A stretch of DNA of 64,000 nt from Anaerolineales bacterium (GCA_020850595.1 JADZEK010000155.1:1-64000), one strand, 5' to 3'. Counted from the stretch's first letter, positions 47,666-55,468 are shown. A program made the numbers and translations. The notes: generated by a model from the letters alone, not told the origin.

Positions 47666-48538
47666 TTACTCGTACTGGCTCCACCCCAGCGCGCGCCGGT
47701 CGCCCTCGCCGCCCAGCTCCAGGTAGGCGCTCTCCACGTTCAGGCGGTGCGGCCCGGCGTTCTGCTCTGGGCGGCGGTAGGGGATAGACGCGCACAGCTC
47801 CACGGTGGCCTCGGCCGACAGGCCCTGGCGCACGGCGCGCGCCACGCGCTCGCTCAGCTCGCTCAGGTAGGCCCGGTCTTCGCTCAGTCGCGTCTGGATG
47901 TTAGCCGAGTCGGTGGTGGGATGGCCGTGGCCCGGCACCAGCACGCGCAGGTCGAGCGTGGCCAGATTCGCCAGCGTGCGCTCATAGGCGCTCAGGTTGT
48001 CGGCCACGAACGGAATCTCCACGTCGCTCAAGATGTCGGAGGCCCACAACGCGCCGCCGGCCGGGTCGTACACGGCCAGTTGGTCGGCGGCGTGGCCGGG
48101 CACGTGCAGCAGCCGCAGGTCGAGCGCGCCCAGCCGCAGCGGGTGGTCGTAGAAGACCAGTTGGTCGGGCACGGGCGCGGCGAACGGCGCGGCGCGTTGC
48201 CGGCCGGTGCGCGCCTCCCATTCGCCCAGCTCGCGAAGCAGCGCCGCGCTGCTCTGGGCCGCGCACACCGGGTAGCGCGCCTGGGCGATGACGGGCACGC
48301 CCGGCAGCCGTTCCGGCCCCAGGATGTGATCCCAGTGGCTGTGCGTGAGCAGCACGGCCTGCGGCGCGGCTCCCAGCGCGGCCACCGCCGCCGGCAGCGC
48401 GTCAATCTCCTCCGGTCGCAGGCATGGATCAATCAGCAGCGCCGCGCCGTCGCTGACGAATGCGCCGCTGTTGGTCAGGAAGAACTCGCTTTGCGCCACC
48501 AGCAGGGTGGGCGTCAGCAGGGCGGGGGCGGCGCTCAT
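47666..48538 (-). CDS. MBL-fold metallohydrolase
   Basis: This 290-residue protein has an intact HSHWDH zinc motif (LLTHSHWDHILGPERL), downstream His in LLHVPGHAADQL, Asp in GALWASDIL and His in VLVPGHGHPT. It is a glyoxalase-II-like hydrolase of unknown substrate. The ATG at 48538 overlaps the ABC-F stop by 4 bases, so the two are translationally coupled. The upstream in-frame extension lies within the ABC-F gene and is rejected. Confidence 0.87.
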   Translation of the reverse strand: MSAAPALLTPTLLVAQSEFFLTNSGAFVSDGAALLIDPCLRPEEIDALPAAVAALGAAPQAVLLTHSHWDHILGPERLPGVPVIAQARYPVCAAQSSAALLRELGEWEARTGRQRAAPFAAPVPDQLVFYDHPLRLGALDLRLLHVPGHAADQLAVYDPAGGALWASDILSDVEIPFVADNLSAYERTLANLATLDLRVLVPGHGHPTTDSANIQTRLSEDRAYLSELSERVARAVRQGLSAEATVELCASIPYRRPEQNAGPHRLNVESAYLELGGEGDRRALGWSQYE

Positions 48539-50364
48539 GGCCGGGCCTCCACGCGCGCGGCGGCGCGGGCGGGCTTGGCGGCGCGGGCGGGCGCCGGTTC
48601 GGGCGGCGCCAACTTCCGCTTTTCCAGATAGTCGTCGTAGCCGCCCTGGTAGACCCGCAGCCGGCCCGCGCTCACCTCCCACACCTGCGTCGCCAGCCGG
48701 TTCACCAGGTAGCGGTCGTGCGAGACCAGTAGGATCGTGCCGGGGAAGGCCTCAAGCGTTGCTTGCAGCACCTCCTGCGCGGGCAGGTCGAGGTGGTTGG
48801 TGGGCTCGTCCAGCAGCAGCAGGTTCGCGCCCTCCAGCGCCAGCAGCGCCAGCGCCAGCCGGCCACGCTCACCGCCGCTGAGCGCGCCGATGGGCTTGTA
48901 CAGGTCGTCGCCGCTGAACAGGTACGCCGACAGATAGGCGCGGCTCTTCTCTTCCGTCATGGGCTTCCGCTGGTTGAGCGTTTGCAGCACGGTGTCGCCG
49001 GGCCGCAGCGCCTCGTGCGCCTGCGCGAAGTAGCCGACCTTGAACTGCGGCCCCACCTGTACCGTGCCGCCCAGCGCGGGCAGTTGGCCCAGCAGCGTGC
49101 GCAGCAGGGTGGTCTTGCCCACGCCGTTCGGCCCCAGCACCGCCGCGCACTCGCCGCGGTGCAGCGCCAGGTCGCCCGCCGCGACACCTGTAAAAGCCCC
49201 AGGTGCAGGTGTCAGCGGCGTTTCAGGGTAGCCCACGCGCAAGCCCTGTGTGCGCAGCACGATGTGGCTGCCGCCGCGCGCGTGCCGTTGCTCGTGCGCG
49301 GCCTCCAGGCTCAGGCGCATGGTGGCCGGGGCGCGGGGCGGCGTCATCTGCCGGATTTGGATTGCCGCTTCCGAGATCGTCAGCGGCTTGATGCTGCCCA
49401 GCCCGGTCTCGCTCCACTTCAGCCCTTGCGCGCCCATCAGCCCCAGGTATTCGATCGCGGCCAGTTCGCGGCTCAGGCGGCGCAGCTTGCCCTCGGCGAT
49501 GGCGTGCGTGCTTTCGCGCGCGTAGCCATGCTTGATGTACTCCAGTTCCTGGGTCAGCCGGTCTTTGGCGGCGGTGAAGACGGCCTGATGCCGCTCCCAG
49601 CGCTCCTGCCGCTGGCGCAGGTACGCGCTGTAGTTGCCGCTATACGTCTCCAGCCGGTGCGGGTGCATTTCCCAGATCGTGTCTACCACGTGGTCGAGGA
49701 AGTAGCGGTCGTGGCTCACCACCAGCAGACCGCCGGCCCACTGGCGCAGCGCCGTCTCCAGCCACTCCACCGCGTCGGTGTCGAGGTGGTTGGTCGGCTC
49801 GTCCAGGATCAGCAGGTCGGGCGCTTCGAGCAGCAGCCGCGCCAGCAGCGCGCGCGTCTTCTGCCCGCCGCTCAGGTGCGCCAGCGGCAACTCCCACTGG
49901 CCGCGGCCGAAGCCCAACCCGGTCAGCGTCTGCTGGATGCGCACCTCGTAGTCATAGCCGCCCGCCTGCGCGAAGGCCGCCTGCCGGTCGCCATATTCCT
50001 CCAGCAGCGCGGCCGTGTGGTGGCCCGCCGCCATGTCGGCCTCCAGCGCGTGCAGGCGGGCCTGCTGCGCCTGCAGCGGCGCGAAGACCGTCAGCATTTC
50101 GGCGTACACGGTGTTGTCGCGCGCGGCGAAGGCCTCCACGGCCTCTTGCCGCAGGTAGCCCAGCCGTCGCCCGCGCGCCAGGTGCGCGTCGCCCGCCGTG
50201 GGCTGCGCCAGCCCGGCCAGGATGAGCAGCAGGGTGGTCTTGCCAATGCCGTTCGGGCCCACCAGGCCCACCTTGCCGCCGTGCGGCAGGCTGCCCGAGA
50301 GCCCTTTGAAGATATCCGCGGCCCCGAAGCTTTGCGCCAGGCCGCTAAAAGTCAACAGTGACAT
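48535..50364 (-). CDS. ABC-F family ATPase
   Basis: This 609-residue cytoplasmic protein has two ABC domains and no membrane segments. Walker A motifs are GPNGIGKTT and GPNGVGKTT, signatures LSGGQKTR and LSGGERGR, and Walker B/H-loop segments LLILDEPTNHLD...SHDR and LLLLDEPTNHLD...SHDR. A charged interdomain linker (YSGNYSAYLRQRQERWERHQ and onward) would contact ribosomal P-site tRNA. The C-terminal tail is Ala/Pro/Arg-rich. ABC-F proteins act on ribosomes, as translation factors or antibiotic-resistance factors; the subgroup cannot be set. The start is at 50364 (MSLLTFSGL). Confidence 0.9.
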   Translation of the reverse strand: MSLLTFSGLAQSFGAADIFKGLSGSLPHGGKVGLVGPNGIGKTTLLLILAGLAQPTAGDAHLARGRRLGYLRQEAVEAFAARDNTVYAEMLTVFAPLQAQQARLHALEADMAAGHHTAALLEEYGDRQAAFAQAGGYDYEVRIQQTLTGLGFGRGQWELPLAHLSGGQKTRALLARLLLEAPDLLILDEPTNHLDTDAVEWLETALRQWAGGLLVVSHDRYFLDHVVDTIWEMHPHRLETYSGNYSAYLRQRQERWERHQAVFTAAKDRLTQELEYIKHGYARESTHAIAEGKLRRLSRELAAIEYLGLMGAQGLKWSETGLGSIKPLTISEAAIQIRQMTPPRAPATMRLSLEAAHEQRHARGGSHIVLRTQGLRVGYPETPLTPAPGAFTGVAAGDLALHRGECAAVLGPNGVGKTTLLRTLLGQLPALGGTVQVGPQFKVGYFAQAHEALRPGDTVLQTLNQRKPMTEEKSRAYLSAYLFSGDDLYKPIGALSGGERGRLALALLALEGANLLLLDEPTNHLDLPAQEVLQATLEAFPGTILLVSHDRYLVNRLATQVWEVSAGRLRVYQGGYDDYLEKRKLAPPEPAPARAAKPARAAARVEARP

Positions 50365-50384
50365 CGTCGTCGTCCCAACAGCGC

Positions 50385-51440
50385 TTAAGGGGAGGCGAGC
50401 GCGGTGGTCGCCAGTTCGGCGCCGGGCCGCAGTTCTTTCTCCCAGACTTGGTGAGTGTATTGCGGGTCGGAGCGCATGCCGGCCTTTTCGTACAGCCGCG
50501 TCGCTCCCGTCAGGCTGCCCGCGTCCACGCCCAGCCCCACCCGGCGGCGTCCGCGCGCGTGCAGCCGGTTGAACGAATCGAGCAGCAGCGCGTGCGCCAG
50601 GCCGCGCCGGCGCCATGCGCGCCGCACCCCCAGCGCGAAGATCCACCCCATGTCGGGCGCTTCGGGAATGGACATGCGCGCGAAGGAAGTGCCCACGATC
50701 TGTTCACCGGCGGGGGTGTGTGTCACGGCCAGCGACCACAAGCTCGGGTCGAAGCTGGGGTTGGTGGCCCAGTTGTGCCGCCAGTTTTCCAGCTCTTCCT
50801 CGAACGGGCGCTCCACATAGCCCCAGTGATCGGCGAAGCTGGCGCGCACCGTGCGCACCAGTTCTTCGTCGTCCTGCCCGAGCACGAACGTGCGCGCGCC
50901 GAAGCCCTCCGGCCACGCGGGCGCGGGCGGCGCGGCATCGCTCAAGTCTATGACCATGCGGTAGGCGCTGCGCACATGGGCGTAGCCCCAGTCGCTCAGC
51001 AGTGCGTGCGTGGCCGTGTCATGCGCGTTGATCCAGATCGTCAACGTCACCCGCGCCCCGGCCGGCGCGTTCGCCAGCGCCTGCTGCGCGCGCGCCTCGG
51101 TCCAGGCCATCAGGTACGTGCCCAGCCCGCGCCCGGTGTGCGCCGGGTGCACGCGCCCCCAGGCTTCGGGGGTCACGTGCGGCGGGGTGTCCCATACGCT
51201 GCCATACGCCGCCAGCGTGCCGTCCGGCGCGATGAGCAGGCAGCTATCGGTCGCCAGGTTGAAGCTTGGCGCTTGCCATTCCTTCTCCAATTCATCGGCC
51301 GTGGTCCCGTTGACCCCCAGCAGCGCCTGCATGCCGGCGTTGATGGCGGCGGCGGCGGCCGGCGCGTCGCTTGGCTCGGCGGGCCGCGTGGTGTACCCGG
51401 CGGGCAGCGCCGCGGCCGGGGCGAGTAGTTCGGATTGCAT
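50385..51440 (-). CDS. Two-domain GNAT acetyltransferase (paralogue 3 of 5)
   Basis: This 351-residue double-GNAT protein has loops HPAHTGRGLGTYLMAW in the N-terminal domain and RRAWRRRGLAHALLLDS in the C-terminal domain. It ends with LGVDAGSLTGATRLYEKAGM, a variant of the shared signature. Both acetyl-CoA loops look intact, unlike paralogue 1. The AGGGAG Shine-Dalgarno precedes the ATG. It lies 20 bases upstream of the ABC-F gene on the same strand. Confidence 0.85.
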   Translation of the reverse strand: MQSELLAPAAALPAGYTTRPAEPSDAPAAAAAINAGMQALLGVNGTTADELEKEWQAPSFNLATDSCLLIAPDGTLAAYGSVWDTPPHVTPEAWGRVHPAHTGRGLGTYLMAWTEARAQQALANAPAGARVTLTIWINAHDTATHALLSDWGYAHVRSAYRMVIDLSDAAPPAPAWPEGFGARTFVLGQDDEELVRTVRASFADHWGYVERPFEEELENWRHNWATNPSFDPSLWSLAVTHTPAGEQIVGTSFARMSIPEAPDMGWIFALGVRRAWRRRGLAHALLLDSFNRLHARGRRRVGLGVDAGSLTGATRLYEKAGMRSDPQYTHQVWEKELRPGAELATTALASP

Positions 51441-51525
51441 TGGCTTGCTCCCTGCGGCGGGCCGTGTGGCCGCGCCGCGTGTCAGTGGTCATTCGTCAGA
51501 AACAACACGTATTCTGATAGCTAGC

Positions 51526-51551
51526 TCGGGGCGTAGCCCGCTCTGCCCCGA
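51526..51551 (-). terminator. Weak hairpin after paralogue 4
   Basis: A 7-bp stem TCGGGGC/GCCCCGA with a 12-base loop lies 16 bases after the stop of the gene at 51567. There is no T-tract. It may separate the upstream GNAT pair from the downstream unit. Confidence 0.3.
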
Positions 51552-51566
51552 CGGGCGGCTGCGCCG

Positions 51567-52583
51567 CTAGATCGGCTTGCGCAGGACCAGCCCATCTTGA
51601 AAGGTCTTAAACCCAACGCTTTCATACAGCCGGAGCGCGCTGTTCGGGTTCTCGGCGTCCACGCCCAGGGCGGCTTCTACCGCGCCGCGCGCCCGCAGCG
51701 CATACAGGCTGTGCAGCAGCAGCGCCCGGCCCAGACCGCGCCGCCGGAAGGGCCGGCGCACGCTCAGGTCTTGCACCCAGCCGCGCGCGCGGCCCAGCGC
51801 CGCGCTCTCCGCGGCCGCCAGCGCGTTGATCGAGCTGCCGGCGATCTGCCCGCTGGCCGTGTCCCAGGCCACCACCCACAGATCGGGGTCGTGGTTGGGC
51901 TGGTCGAGCAGGCGCTGAAAGTCGGCCTCGGTGGGCGGGCGCGCGCCCCAGTGGTCGCGAAAGGCCTCTTCACTCGCCTCCCAGATGGCGCGCAGCGCGG
52001 GCCGGTCGTGGCCGGCCGGGCGCAGCTCGAAACCCGGCGGCATCCCCATGCGAAACTGGGGGCCGGTCGGCAGGGGCGGCAGGTCGTCGAGCGGCGCGCG
52101 CAGCATCTCGTAGAAGTGGCGCACGACGCGGTAGCCGCGCTGCTCGAACAGCGCCACTTTGCCCACGCGCGATGCGGGTGTGAAGGTGCTCAGCAGGCGC
52201 GGTTCGTCGCCCAGGCGCTGGGCGGCCAGCGCGCGCAGCCGCGCCTCGCCCCGCTCGACCAGCGTCGTGCCGATGCCCTGCCGCCGCCAATCGGGGTCCA
52301 CGTAGCCGGAGAGCTGATAGATGATGCCGCCCACGTCTTCGCGCCGCCAGGAGGTGTGCTGGTAGCCCACCAGCGCGCCCGCCACCTCCGCCAGCAGAAT
52401 GTCCTCCTGCGGGTCGGCGTTCACCAGGTTGTGGACCCAGGCGCTCAGCAGCTCTACCGTGGGGCGCTCATCCACGTTGTCGGCGGCGTTGGCGCGCCGC
52501 GCCAGGGCGGCCATGGCGGGCAGGTCGGCGTCGCCGCCGAAAGCGCGCAGGCGCAGTTGGGTCGCCAGGTTCATAGCGGTCAT
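51567..52583 (-). CDS. Two-domain GNAT acetyltransferase (paralogue 4 of 5)
   Basis: This 338-residue double-GNAT protein has the N-terminal loop VDPDWRRQGIGTTLVE and the C-terminal loop RRPFRRRGLGRALLLHS, ending LGVDAENPNSALRLYESVGF. The start ATG at 52583 overlaps the stop of paralogue 5 by 4 bases, so the two are coupled. A longer in-frame extension into paralogue 5 is rejected. Confidence 0.87.
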   Translation of the reverse strand: MTAMNLATQLRLRAFGGDADLPAMAALARRANAADNVDERPTVELLSAWVHNLVNADPQEDILLAEVAGALVGYQHTSWRREDVGGIIYQLSGYVDPDWRRQGIGTTLVERGEARLRALAAQRLGDEPRLLSTFTPASRVGKVALFEQRGYRVVRHFYEMLRAPLDDLPPLPTGPQFRMGMPPGFELRPAGHDRPALRAIWEASEEAFRDHWGARPPTEADFQRLLDQPNHDPDLWVVAWDTASGQIAGSSINALAAAESAALGRARGWVQDLSVRRPFRRRGLGRALLLHSLYALRARGAVEAALGVDAENPNSALRLYESVGFKTFQDGLVLRKPI

Positions 52584-53626
52584 GCGTGCCTCGGGAAGGG
52601 TTTGGCATACGCGGCCTCGCGCCGCACCGGGCGGAAGCCCATGCGCTCGTACACGCCCAGCGCCCCGGTGGGGTTCTCGGTGTCCACGCCCAGGGCGGCC
52701 TCGGTCATGCCGCGCGCCTTCAGTTCGCGCAGGTTCTCCGCGATCAGGGCGCTCGCCACGCCCTGCTTGCGCCACGGCCGCCGCACGCAGATGTTCTCGG
52801 TCCAGCCGCGCCGGCGGTTGAACTTCTCGTTTTGCTCCGCGAGGATGTAGCCCAACACCATGCCGGCCACCTGGTTGCCGGCCGTATCCCAGGCCACCTT
52901 CCAAATCTCCGGCTGAAACTCACGCTCGTCGTGCAGCCAGCGCTCGTAGTCTTCGGGCGTGCGTTCCGGCTCGGCCCAGTGGTCGCGGAAGGCCTCTTCA
53001 TTCGCCTCCCAGATGGCGCGGTAGTGCTCCGGCAGGGCCGGGCGCACTTCCAGCCCCGCGGGCAGCCGCGCATCCGGGATGTCATCCAGGTTGGGCCGCA
53101 CCATGTCGTAGAAGTAGCGGATGGGCTGATAGCCGGCCCGGGTCAACAGGCGGCCCTTGGCAGTTTCCTGCTCATAGGCGAAGGACTGCCAATCCACCTC
53201 GGCCGCGGGCCGGGCGGCGTGGCCCAGCTCGGCGGCCACCGCCTGGGCGCGCGCCTCCAGCCAGGCGTGCAGCGCTCGACCCACGCCTTGCCCGCGCAGC
53301 GCGGGCTGTACGAAGCCGACGACGACATGATGATAGATTTCGCGGTTGTCGGCGGGCCGGTCCTCCTTGAACCACAGCGTGCGGCCATAGGCGGCCAACC
53401 CGTCTGGCCCTTCGACCAGCACGATGTCGCGGTCGGGGTCGCAGTTGGTCAGGTGGCGATATTGGTTCTGCATCGTGGTCAGGGTGTCCACGTCTTCCAG
53501 GCCGTCGGCGTCTTTGGCGGCGCGCAGCACCGCCAGCATGGCGGGCAGGTCGGCCTCGCCGCGGTATGGGCGAAACGCAAACCCGGCCAGACGGGGCAGG
53601 TCTTGAGTCAGGGGCAGGGGGTTCAT
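52580..53626 (-). CDS. Two-domain GNAT acetyltransferase (paralogue 5 of 5)
   Basis: This 348-residue double-GNAT protein has the N-terminal loop VQPALRGQGVGRALHAWLE and the C-terminal loop RRPWRKQGVASALIAENL, ending LGVDTENPTGALGVYERMGF. ICVRRPWRKQG and the AIWEANEEAFRDHW stretch closely match paralogue 4 (AIWEASEEAFRDHW). These two are therefore the most recent duplicates. The ATG at 53626 is preferred to 53656. Confidence 0.87.
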   Translation of the reverse strand: MNPLPLTQDLPRLAGFAFRPYRGEADLPAMLAVLRAAKDADGLEDVDTLTTMQNQYRHLTNCDPDRDIVLVEGPDGLAAYGRTLWFKEDRPADNREIYHHVVVGFVQPALRGQGVGRALHAWLEARAQAVAAELGHAARPAAEVDWQSFAYEQETAKGRLLTRAGYQPIRYFYDMVRPNLDDIPDARLPAGLEVRPALPEHYRAIWEANEEAFRDHWAEPERTPEDYERWLHDEREFQPEIWKVAWDTAGNQVAGMVLGYILAEQNEKFNRRRGWTENICVRRPWRKQGVASALIAENLRELKARGMTEAALGVDTENPTGALGVYERMGFRPVRREAAYAKPFPRHA

Positions 53627-53687
53627 GGGTTTGTCTCCGATCTTTCCGATAACCACTTCTCAAATCGCGCGCTGGGCCGGGCGCTGC

Positions 53688-54521
53688 TCAGGCGCGCCCG
53701 CTACTGCCGACGAGCGGCGTCGCGGTGGGCGCGTCGCCATCTGGGTCGTCTCGGCCAGGCGCAGGCCGGCGGTCGTGGGTCAGGGCCAGGAACACGTCTT
53801 CCAGCGTGCCGCCGGCTTGCGGCGCCACGCGCTGTTTCAGCGCGGCGGGCGTGTCCACGGCGATCAGCCGGCCGCCGTCCACCACGGCCACGCGGTCGCA
53901 CAGGCGCTCGGCCTCGGCCATGTCGTGCGTGGTCAGCAGCACCGTCACGCCGTGCGCGTCGCGCAGTTCGCGGATGAAGTCTTGCACGTCGCGGCGAGCG
54001 CGTGGGTCGAGGCCGGTGGTCGGCTCGTCGAGCAGCAGCACCCGCGGCTCGGCCAGGAAGGCCCGGGCGATGGCGACCTTGTGCTGCGTGCCGCGGCTGA
54101 GCGCTTCCATGGGCCGGTAGAGCGCCGCGCCCGCCACGCCCAGGCGGGCCAGCAGCGCCAGCACGCGCTGGCGGGTTTCGGCCGGACGCCCGGCGTACTG
54201 CCGCGCGCCGTAGAGCAGGTTTTCCACCGGCGAGAGCTTCTGGAAAAAGCCCGTTCCGTTCACCGTGGCGGCCTCGCCGGCCAAAGCCGCCTGGCCGCTG
54301 TCGGGCGCGATCTGGCGCGCCAGCAGCCGCACCAACGTGGTCTTGCCGCTGCCGTTGGGGCCGACCAGGCCGAAGATTTCGCCGCAGGCCACGTCGAACG
54401 ACACGTGGTTGAGGGCGATCACCGAGCGCATTTCGCCGGCGGCCAGCCGGGTCAGGGGCTTCTGAAGGCGGGGGGCGTAGGTCTTCACCGCGTTATCCAC
54501 GCGGATTGCCAGGTCACACAT
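53688..54521 (-). CDS. ABC transporter ATP-binding protein without adjacent permease
   Basis: This 277-residue ABC ATPase has Walker A GPNGSGKTT, a signature LSRGTQHKVAIARAF (LSxG form with Arg), Walker B LLLDEPTTGLD and H-loop TTHDMAEAE. It is of the drug/Na/ABC-2 export class. The C terminus adds a 35-residue Asp/Pro-rich tail. No membrane subunit is encoded on either side. GGGAGGT gives a strong Shine-Dalgarno. The region upstream has two terminators and a short gene with its own promoter, so read-through from that gene may feed this one. Confidence 0.87.
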   Translation of the reverse strand: MCDLAIRVDNAVKTYAPRLQKPLTRLAAGEMRSVIALNHVSFDVACGEIFGLVGPNGSGKTTLVRLLARQIAPDSGQAALAGEAATVNGTGFFQKLSPVENLLYGARQYAGRPAETRQRVLALLARLGVAGAALYRPMEALSRGTQHKVAIARAFLAEPRVLLLDEPTTGLDPRARRDVQDFIRELRDAHGVTVLLTTHDMAEAERLCDRVAVVDGGRLIAVDTPAALKQRVAPQAGGTLEDVFLALTHDRRPAPGRDDPDGDAPTATPLVGSSGRA

Positions 54522-54554
54522 GCTTACCTCCCCAGCGCGCGAGGCACTGAGCGC

Positions 54555-54595
54555 AAAAACGGGCCGTGAGCGTTAATCCATCGCGCTCACGGCCC
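54555..54595 (-). terminator. Second intrinsic terminator upstream of the ABC ATPase gene
   Basis: A perfect 12-bp stem GGGCCGTGAGCG/CGCTCACGGCCC (54561-54572 and 54584-54595) has an 11-base loop. On the minus strand it is followed by GTTTTT. It lies about 34 bases before the ABC ATPase start. Confidence 0.8.
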
Positions 54596-54613
54596 GCTCA
54601 GGGCTGGGTCGGT

Positions 54614-54650
54614 AAAAAAAGACCGTGGGCGCTCACTGCTGCGCCCACGG
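54614..54650 (-). terminator. First intrinsic terminator after the short gene
   Basis: A perfect 10-bp stem CCGTGGGCGC/GCGCCCACGG (54623-54632 and 54641-54650) has an 8-base loop. On the minus strand it is followed by TC and seven T. It lies 30 bases after the stop of the 39-codon gene. Confidence 0.88.
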
Positions 54651-54679
54651 CCTGGGTGTCCGCTGAAAGTGCGGGGGTC

Positions 54680-54799
54680 TTAGTCCAGGCAATCGGCGCA
54701 ATACGACAAGGCGATTCCGCCAGCGGGTGTGCTGGTGGACGGGATCAGGATGTCGAGCTTAACAAACATCACCATGCGTCGTGCGCCTGTGCCTTTCAT
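54680..54799 (-). CDS. 39-residue peptide, candidate RiPP or signal precursor
   Basis: An ATG at 54799 opens a 39-codon frame ending at TAA 54680. Alternative starts are Met9 (54775) and Met11 (54769). The peptide has a basic start (MKGTGARR), a middle MFVKLDILIPS and an end STSTPAGGIALSYCADCLD. A Gly-Gly before a short tail with two Cys, plus clustered Ser/Thr, recalls leader-core organisation of processed peptides. The gene has a near-consensus promoter and an intrinsic terminator of its own. The adjacent ABC ATPase could export the product. No maturase is in view, so RiPP status is an inference. Confidence 0.5.
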   Translation of the reverse strand: MKGTGARRMVMFVKLDILIPSTSTPAGGIALSYCADCLD

Positions 54800-54810
54800 A
54801 GAATGCGGCC

Positions 54811-54840
54811 AGTCTACCATACGGTTTGCCAGAAAGTCAA
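54811..54840 (-). promoter_or_regulatory. Promoter TTGACT-18-TAGACT of the short gene
   Basis: The -35 TTGACT (54840-54835) and -10 TAGACT (54816-54811) have an 18-base spacer. It is the best-matching promoter in the window. Predicted transcription starts about 5 bases before the ATG at 54799. Confidence 0.72.
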
Positions 54841-54960
54841 TCACTTATTTTTGATCGGCCGCCGGCCGTGGACGCGCCGTCTCGCCGCGAGTCGGTTGAG
54901 TTTCCCCCGAGACCTTTGTGGCTCCTCCCCGCCCAGCTTCCCGCGCCGCGCATTCCTGAG

Positions 54961-54966
54961 TATCAT
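54961..54966 (+). promoter_or_regulatory. Leaderless-type -10 box TATCAT
   Basis: The hexamer is 7 bases before the ATG at 54974 and overlaps an alternative ATG at 54965. No Shine-Dalgarno is seen. Confidence 0.45.
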
Positions 54967-54973
54967 GCCGCCT

Positions 54974-55468
54974 ATGCCCCTCCTGGTCCTCTTCGGCTTG
55001 CCCGGCGCGGGCAAGAGCTACGTCGGCCGCCTGCTCGCCGCCGAGTTCGGCTATCACCTGCACGAAGCCGACGACGACATTCCTGCCGACTACAAGCGGG
55101 ATGTGGCCGCCGGGCAGGTCGTCTCGGATGCGCGCCGCGACGCCTACCACCGCCTGCTGCTCGATCGGGTGGCCGCGCTGCGCCAAGAGCATCCGCGCCT
55201 GGCGGTGGCCGTGCCCCTCCTGCGCGACCGCCACCGCCGCTGGTTCCTGGAGCGCTTCCCCGACGCCGTGCTCGTGCTGGTGCAGTGCGCGCCCACACCC
55301 TGGGCGGCGCGGCTGGCCCAGCGCACCCACACCGTCGGCCTCGACTACGCCCGCCAGGTGTCGGCCCTCTACCAACCGCCCACCGTGCCGCACCAGCGCC
55401 TCGACGACAGCGGCGATGGCCCGGCCGGCCTGCGCGCACAACTGGCGCGCCTGCTGCCGAGCGCCTAA
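54974..55468 (+). CDS. P-loop kinase-like protein
   Basis: This 164-residue AAA_33/shikimate-kinase-like protein has Walker A LPGAGKS (residues 9-15) directly after strand MPLLVLFG. EADDDIPADYKRDVAAGQ follows and matches the gluconate/shikimate kinase substrate region. PDAVLVLVQCAP is the next core strand. The size equals that of gluconokinases, and it has similarity to the gntK gene 1 kb downstream. The substrate is unknown. The start is taken as 54974; 54965 (MPPMPLL) is the alternative. Confidence 0.75.
   Translation: MPLLVLFGLPGAGKSYVGRLLAAEFGYHLHEADDDIPADYKRDVAAGQVVSDARRDAYHRLLLDRVAALRQEHPRLAVAVPLLRDRHRRWFLERFPDAVLVLVQCAPTPWAARLAQRTHTVGLDYARQVSALYQPPTVPHQRLDDSGDGPAGLRAQLARLLPSA

Larger units (their letters stand above)
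54522..54973. other. Regulatory interval with a short hidden gene
   Basis: This 452-base interval lies between the ABC ATPase (-) and the P-loop kinase (+). It contains, on the minus strand, a strong promoter (54811-54840), a 39-codon gene (54680-54799) and two intrinsic terminators (54614-54650 and 54555-54595). The plus-strand part from 54841 holds the kinase promoter region with an AT-rich start and a C-rich remainder. Confidence 0.7.

Noticed and set aside
54799..54973. A long plus-strand frame from 54566 as the start of the P-loop kinase
   Set aside because: It would run through the terminators and the short gene on the other strand. The P-loop sits correctly only with the ATG at 54974.
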